From contig JANQJS010000022.1 in the NCBI GenBank assembly GCA_028281535.1, positions 124,001-188,000 on the forward strand: 64,000 nucleotides of DNA, in the 5' to 3' direction. Positions within the stretch are counted from its first letter, which is position 1; every line of letters begins with the position of its first letter. The translations under genes were made by a program, and so were the position numbers. Below, one piece after another: positions 62,925 through 64,000 of this stretch. Origin of the DNA: Sedimentisphaerales bacterium. Lineage in GTDB: Bacteria; Planctomycetota; Phycisphaerae; Sedimentisphaerales; SM23-30. The notes beneath the pieces are model-generated. The model was not told where the DNA came from, did not search any database, and saw only the letters and a program-made list of their open reading frames with translations.

Positions 62925-63302
62925 TTACTTACGCAATAGTTTATTCAGACACGTTTCACAAAATATAAGTATACTTAGCAAACCAGAAACTAAATTTTGG
63001 ACTATCCCACGGTTCTTTGGTCCATATCCAGTCTTATCATCTGGTTCAGGACATATAATTTCACCAAGCATAATTAACGGCTCAGATGTAGGATCGTCAT
63101 TTTTAGTAACCGCAACAGCCACGCACTCTTTCATTTGAGAATGCATGATAAGCTCCTCATCCGTGCTGCAAAAATAAACATTCTTTTTACAACGATGACA
63201 AAAGTGAATAGAGGAATCGTCTGTTTCGGATAACTCATCCCATTGTCGCCGACAGTGAAAAGAAAAACAGAGCTTAACATACTTGGATCTTTCTTCGCTC
63301 AT
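62925..63302 (-). CDS. Small Cys-rich protein with C-terminal membrane helix
   Basis: A 125-residue protein of unknown function. The N-terminal half has a zinc-ribbon-like set of cysteines: C12 and C17 in CFSFHC, CHRC about 18 residues later, and C and H further on (YFCSTDEELIMHSQMKECV), around a W-x-L-SETDD segment. This matches a small family seen in PVC and some Myxococcota (C..W..L..TDD...FC..C...VY.C) known only as hypothetical. Residues about 100-120 form a membrane helix, so the metal-binding part would be cytoplasmic or periplasmic depending on orientation. AGGA lies 8 bp upstream of the ATG. Confidence 0.6.
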   Translation of the reverse strand: MSEERSKYVKLCFSFHCRRQWDELSETDDSSIHFCHRCKKNVYFCSTDEELIMHSQMKECVAVAVTKNDDPTSEPLIMLGEIICPEPDDKTGYGPKNRGIVQNLVSGLLSILIFCETCLNKLLRK

Positions 63303-63687
63303 ACATCATTTCCTACTGATCTTTTCTTCATAACGTCTTGTAGTTATAATTAGATTATGCACGTATTTAAACACCATTAAAACATACCCTCAAAACCGAA
63401 CTCTGTGCGGAATTTGTAATCTATCAGACCCAATTAGCTCCTCATATAAATCTTAGGTCATCTTTGTCTATAAAGTCAACCAAAGCAGATTATTTCCTCT
63501 AAACAATCCAGCTATTGTAAGCCAGAATCCCCATACTCATAATCACAGCGATCTTCATAAAAATGATCTATCATCTACTATTCAACGACAAAACTCACTT
63601 TCGATATTAAATTTACAATCACATCAAGTTTTGTTAGAATTTTTGGAAAGTATACTTTTAAAAATTATATTCAGGATAGAAACAATA
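63303..63687. other. 385-bp divergent region without a gene
   Basis: It separates the Cys-rich gene (minus) from the dehydrogenase start (plus). It is AT-rich. A TATACT box at 63651-63656 could serve the plus-strand gene, but the -35 is poor. No repeats or hairpins stand out. Confidence 0.4.
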
Positions 63688-64000
63688 ATGGAACAAATCA
63701 TGAAAGCTGTCGGCTACCAAGAAAGCCTTCCCATTGAAGATGAAAACGCTCTTGAGGATATTGAACTTGAAACCCCAACCGCGCATGGTCACGACCTACT
63801 CATCGAGGTGAAAGCGATCTCAGTGAATCCGGTCGATACCAAAATTCGTCAACGTGTTAAACCAGAAAATGACCAGTGGCAAATTCTCGGCTGGGATGCT
63901 GCCGGGATCGTCAAATCCGTAGGCAACGAAGTTACATTATTCCAACCTGACGACAAAGTCTGGTATGCTGGAGATCTAACTCGTCCCGGTAGTAATGCAG
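63688..64000 (+). CDS. Zinc-type alcohol dehydrogenase / NADPH:quinone oxidoreductase-like, 5' part
   Basis: An open frame runs off the window end and is absent from the ORF track. It encodes MEQIMKAVGYQESLPIEDEN at the start, then a GroES-like N-terminal domain with LLIEVKAISVNPVDTKIRQR and LGWDAAGIVKSVGNEVTLF, the standard opening of the quinone-reductase branch of the medium-chain dehydrogenases (TIGR02817-like). Members of this branch lack the catalytic zinc ligand cysteine, as here (NPVDTK in place of C-x-TD). It would reduce quinones or enones with NADPH. The start could be the ATG at 63688 or 63700; AGGAT at 63673 fits the first loosely. Confidence 0.8.
   Translation, partial: MEQIMKAVGYQESLPIEDENALEDIELETPTAHGHDLLIEVKAISVNPVDTKIRQRVKPENDQWQILGWDAAGIVKSVGNEVTLFQPDDKVWYAGDLTRPGSNA

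Noticed and set aside
1-64000. CRISPR arrays, tRNA/rRNA genes, IS elements, prophage
   Set aside because: I read the intergenic regions and saw no regularly spaced repeats, cloverleaf-like segments, transposases or phage genes. A computed scan (tRNAscan-SE, CRT) would be decisive.

Overview
The window looks like a low-GC member of the PVC group, most likely a planctomycete of the Phycisphaerae type. The reasons are PEP-CTERM proteins ending in PEP-x-hydrophobic-RRKR tails, a giant PVC-type membrane-bound dehydrogenase with a cytochrome c domain and an SGNH partner, many PQQ-like beta-propeller proteins, TPR fusions and clusters of sugar isomerase/epimerases. Promoters are ordinary sigma-70 type (TTGACA, 16-17 bp, TATAAT-like), and starts are often GTG or TTG with good Shine-Dalgarno sites. 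I saw no tRNA, rRNA, CRISPR array, IS element or phage genes. This taxonomic call is inference from gene content only.

Layout. 1-4.9 kb (+): a heptahaem cytochrome c, a small cytochrome b-like membrane protein, a lipoprotein and an Agl23-like membrane glycosyltransferase. 4.9-27.1 kb (-): seventeen consecutive genes with gaps of 48 bp or less and several overlaps, apparently one 22-kb transcript. It encodes two PQQ-like propeller proteins, an SSS symporter with its DUF3311 partner, an AMP-ligase plus aldehyde dehydrogenase plus Fe-alcohol dehydrogenase, a HemN-like radical SAM protein, a chorismate-lyase-like protein, an FAD halogenase/reductase-like protein, a hot-dog thioesterase, a small membrane protein, a PaaK-like ligase, a propeller lipoprotein, a GT4-ABC ATPase fusion, a giant FtsX-type permease and a GT2. 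A divergent MarR gene (27.3 kb) sits at the head of it. 27.8-30.8 kb (-): two more propeller genes. One of them is driven by a near copy of the operon promoter and has the 3' stub of a lost propeller gene in its leader.

31-36.6 kb: a VKOR-DsbA-TPR fusion, a LarA-type racemase, a degenerate trypsin-fold protein with TPRs, and ArfB. 36.7-41.8 kb (-): an MFS transporter, three isomerase/epimerase genes and a hydrolase, a likely sugar or polyol catabolic operon. 41.9-47.6 kb (-): SGNH protein and PVC dehydrogenase. 47.6-52.2 kb (-): two tandem solute-binding proteins and a histidine kinase with no permease or response regulator. 52.5-64 kb: dprA, PilZ, leuS, three PEP-CTERM proteins, rhlE-yciH-yhcH-like, a Cys-rich protein and the start of a zinc-type dehydrogenase.

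The best candidate for a new system is the 22-kb MarR-associated operon. It combines carboxylate activation and reduction, aromatic-precursor chemistry, exported propeller proteins and envelope transport. It has no ketosynthase or carrier protein in view, so it does not match a standard aryl-polyene or polyketide cluster.
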